Shown: piece by piece, positions 6,269 to 7,500 of the stretch
Layout: each line of letters opens with the position of its first letter
Numbering within the stretch: position 1 is the first letter of the stretch
Assembly: GCA_007123785.1 (NCBI GenBank)
Contig: SLGL01000026.1
Coordinates: 1 to 7,500, forward strand
DNA from: Balneolaceae bacterium
GTDB lineage: Bacteria; Bacteroidota; Rhodothermia; Balneolales; Balneolaceae
DNA length: 7,500 nucleotides
Direction of reading: 5' to 3'
The notes under the pieces: model-generated
The model's input: only the letters and a program-made list of their open reading frames with translations
Told to the model about the DNA's origin: nothing
The model's database searches: none
Position numbers and translations under genes: made by a program

Positions 6269-6285
6269 AAGACCTCGCAGGTCTT
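6269..6285. repeat. GACCT-N3-AGGTC palindrome, copy B
   Basis: AAGACCT and AGGTCTT form perfect 7-bp arms around CGC, 28 bp after the pcs stop codon. The core GACCT-N3-AGGTC is shared with 2253-2265. It could be the transcript-end hairpin of pcs, although no U-run follows, or one copy of a dispersed small repeat. Confidence 0.45.
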
Positions 6286-6300
6286 ACTCGATATTATAAG

Positions 6301-6336
6301 TTACCATTGACAGATTTCAGGCTTGAAACATGGTAA
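6301..6336. repeat. nested inverted repeat downstream of pcs
   Basis: TTACCAT (6301-6307) and ATGGTAA (6330-6336) are perfect 7-bp arms. Inside them TTTCA and TGAAA (6315-6319/6324-6328) form a second 5-bp stem around GGCT, with an asymmetric internal loop. No gene or known RNA family is recognised here. Confidence 0.3.
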
Positions 6337-6356
6337 GAGCTTTAAAATCCACTCTC

Positions 6357-6378
6357 AAGAGGCTGTGAGAAAATTCGG
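6357..6378. mobile_element. candidate terminal inverted repeat of the decayed IS
   Basis: The sequence beginning AAGAGGCTGTGAGAAAA resembles the GAGGCTGT-type ends I associate with IS1182-family elements. A weak inverse match (TTTCTGATAGGCT) lies at about 7164-7176 beyond the transposase start. If both are ends, the relic spans roughly 820 bp, far below a full element of about 1.5 kb, so an internal deletion would be needed. The match is degenerate and the assignment is tentative. Confidence 0.3.
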
Positions 6379-6577
6379 TTTCAACTATAATTTTCATTTT
6401 GCGTGATTTTTTTCAATTATACAACGGAACCCACTCCATTTTATCCCGGATGGGGAGTTGGAACTGGATACCAGCTGTTGATTTGCTCCATTACTCATCG
6501 AAGCCTGCCAGCTCCGTCCATCGTTTTGGGCGGAAGTGCCACCGCCTCTAAGGCTGGTCCGGGGCAGGGCAGCTCAT
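6379..6577. other. non-coding stretch, no gene recognised
   Basis: This stretch lies between the candidate IS end and the last readable transposase codon. All three minus frames were read across most of it, to about 6397: two carry several stops and the third has none for some 50 codons, but none gives recognisable transposase. An open plus-strand frame beginning at 6403 runs antisense into the transposase relic and has no recognisable domain. It is probably decayed IS sequence or filler joined by deletion. Confidence 0.4.
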
Positions 6578-7115
6578 TCATCGTTGGATATTCCGGATCA
6601 CCTGCCGGCAGTACTCACTGGCATCTTCCAGGATCTGCTTGTGTTGCATCGACCCAATATGAGCATTGGTCTTGACCAATGCACTGTCAACCACTTGTCC
6701 GTCTCCCTGAACTAAATCCACATTCAAACATAAGCCCAGTATTTCGCTGAACACCTGTTCGTAAACATCTTCACCGAACAGGGATCTGGTGCGCGAAAGT
6801 GTACTGTGCACTGGGAGAGCTTGGTCAATGTCATATCCAATAAATCAACAGGATGACAAGCTATAAGTGCAAAACCAAATCAGGGCCCGATCGCCCATGA
6901 GATTATTGAAGTAGCCCACCAGACAGATCTTAAAAAACACAACCGGATCAATACTTTTTTAATCCTCCGATCCACAGTACGGGCGGGTTTGTTTGTAGAG
7001 AAACCGCAGATCAAGCACGTGATCGATTCGCCGTAACGGATGATCGGCGCTGATGTGGTCTTCGAGGCTAAATTGGTAGAAAAGTTTCGAGGTACGTGGT
7101 TTTATTCCACGCATA
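6578..7115 (-). pseudogene. IS1182-like transposase, N-terminal part, frameshifted and truncated
   Basis: Minus-strand translation from the ATG at 7115 gives a typical transposase N-terminus: MRGIKPRTSKLF, FYQFSLEDHISADHPLRRID, KSIDPVVFFKICLVGYFNNL, then FIGYDIDQALPVHSTLSRTR and DLVQGDGQVVDSALVKTNA. The reading frame is broken three times. One extra A in the run at 7080-7084 shifts the frame, a TAA at 6961-6959 replaces what looks like a Gln codon, and a TGA at 6847-6845 replaces a likely Trp codon. The frame then stops at 6578 after about 178 codons. Intact relatives have roughly 450 or more residues, so most of the DDE catalytic region is missing. The element is dead by itself. Confidence 0.85.
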
Positions 7116-7128
7116 TAGGAAGATACGA

Positions 7129-7161
7129 AAAAGCGGATTACGTAATTGCAAACCGCTTTTT
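7129..7161 (-). terminator. hairpin, likely intrinsic terminator after the ompH-like gene
   Basis: AAAAAGCGG (7129-7137) and CCGCTTTTT (7153-7161) are perfect 9-bp arms around a loop of about 15 bases. Read on the minus strand, a GCGG/CCGC stem is followed by a run of T, 30 bp after the ompH-like stop. The symmetry lets it work in both directions. It lies between that gene and the transposase relic. Confidence 0.45.
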
Positions 7162-7170
7162 AATTTCTGA

Positions 7171-7185
7171 TAGGCTTGAAGCCTA
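7171..7185. repeat. short inverted repeat TAGGC-TTGAA-GCCTA
   Basis: The arms TAGGC and GCCTA are perfect, and the 7-bp version TAGGCTT-G-AAGCCTA is also perfect. It lies 6 bp beyond the ompH-like stop codon and may add to termination. Part of it, AGGCTTGAA, recurs at 6319-6327 on the far side of the IS relic. Confidence 0.35.
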
Positions 7186-7191
7186 AGTCAT

Positions 7192-7500
7192 TTAAATATC
7201 CAGGTCGTCCATTACATCAGATGTGATGTCATATTCGGCCTGAACTTCGGGAGATACGTAGAGTATAATCACATCACCTGTGGAGGTGGTCGTATTCAGA
7301 ACGTAATCAAGCCCTTTACGTGCAGCTACATTGTTGATCGACTCCTGGATCTGCTCAAGCAGCGGGGCCATCAGGCGCTGGCGCTGTTGCTGCATTTCCT
7401 GTTGTGCCTGTGATTGAAGCTGTCTGAACTCCATATCCAGTTCAGTGAGTCGTTCTTCTTCTGTTTGCCGGGCAGATTCGGAGATAACACTTACTCTCTG
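7192..7500 (-). CDS. OmpH/Skp family periplasmic chaperone, C-terminal part
   Basis: The gene enters from the right edge; 102 codons and the stop are visible, and the frame is open to position 7500. The first half is a highly charged, Gln-rich helix (ERLTELDMEFRQLQSQAQQE), as in the coiled-coil tentacles of Skp/OmpH. The region around LLEQIQESINNVAARKGLDYVLN, followed by the beta-strand segment VIILYVSPE, matches the conserved C-terminus of the family. These trimeric chaperones hold unfolded outer-membrane proteins for the BAM complex. The signal peptide and start are outside the window. The ATG at 7434 is internal, since the coding frame continues upstream of it. In this bacterial group ompH genes often lie beside bamA or another ompH copy, which cannot be checked here. 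Confidence 0.85.
   Translation of the reverse strand, partial: QRVSVISESARQTEEERLTELDMEFRQLQSQAQQEMQQQRQRLMAPLLEQIQESINNVAARKGLDYVLNTTTSTGDVIILYVSPEVQAEYDITSDVMDDLDI

Noticed and set aside
6403..6675. Open plus-strand frame of 90 codons, Gly- and Ser-rich.
   Set aside because: It has no recognisable domain and no ribosome binding site, and its 3' part is antisense to readable transposase codons. It is probably a shadow of the decayed element.

Overview
The window reads as a chromosomal segment of a marine or halophilic bacterium of the Bacteroidota/Balneolota/Rhodothermota neighbourhood. This is an inference from the gene types: a lipoprotein phosphotriesterase homologue, an Skp/OmpH chaperone, weak Shine-Dalgarno signals at most starts, AT-rich spacers and an IS1182-like transposase relic. 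No rRNA or other phylogenetic marker is present, so the placement is tentative.

Layout. (1) 1-656: a compact plus-strand unit of a two-helix membrane protein and a GntR/YtrA-type regulator, joined by overlapping stop/start codons. Positions 1-31 recur exactly at 596-626, so the regulator's last codons and the membrane gene's first seven codons appear twice, 595 bp apart. The second membrane gene start runs into a short dead-end frame. (2) 670-4097, minus strand: rnhB, then a lipoprotein of the phosphotriesterase metallohydrolase family, then a DASS/SLC13 anion symporter. (3) 4216-6240, plus strand: a VWA/MIDAS protein with a DUF58-like motif, then a CDP-alcohol phosphatidyltransferase whose motif spacing and C-terminal signature fit phosphatidylcholine synthase. 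(4) 6241-7190: a mostly non-coding stretch holding a decayed, truncated IS1182-like transposase with one frameshift and two in-frame nonsense codons. (5) 7192-7500: the C-terminal part of an OmpH/Skp periplasmic chaperone, minus strand, running off the window.

Functional links. The membrane protein and GntR regulator are translationally coupled and probably work together, with an unknown target. The phosphotriesterase homologue and the DASS symporter could form a hydrolyse-then-import pair for an organic acid, but their 184-bp spacing makes this only a suggestion. The rnhB and VWA genes diverge from a shared 118-bp intergenic region.

No CRISPR array, tRNA, rRNA, prophage or recognisable defence system was seen. 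Most of the window is ordinary core-type sequence. The points most worth a second look are the 595-bp repeat architecture at the left edge and the phosphatidylcholine synthase gene.
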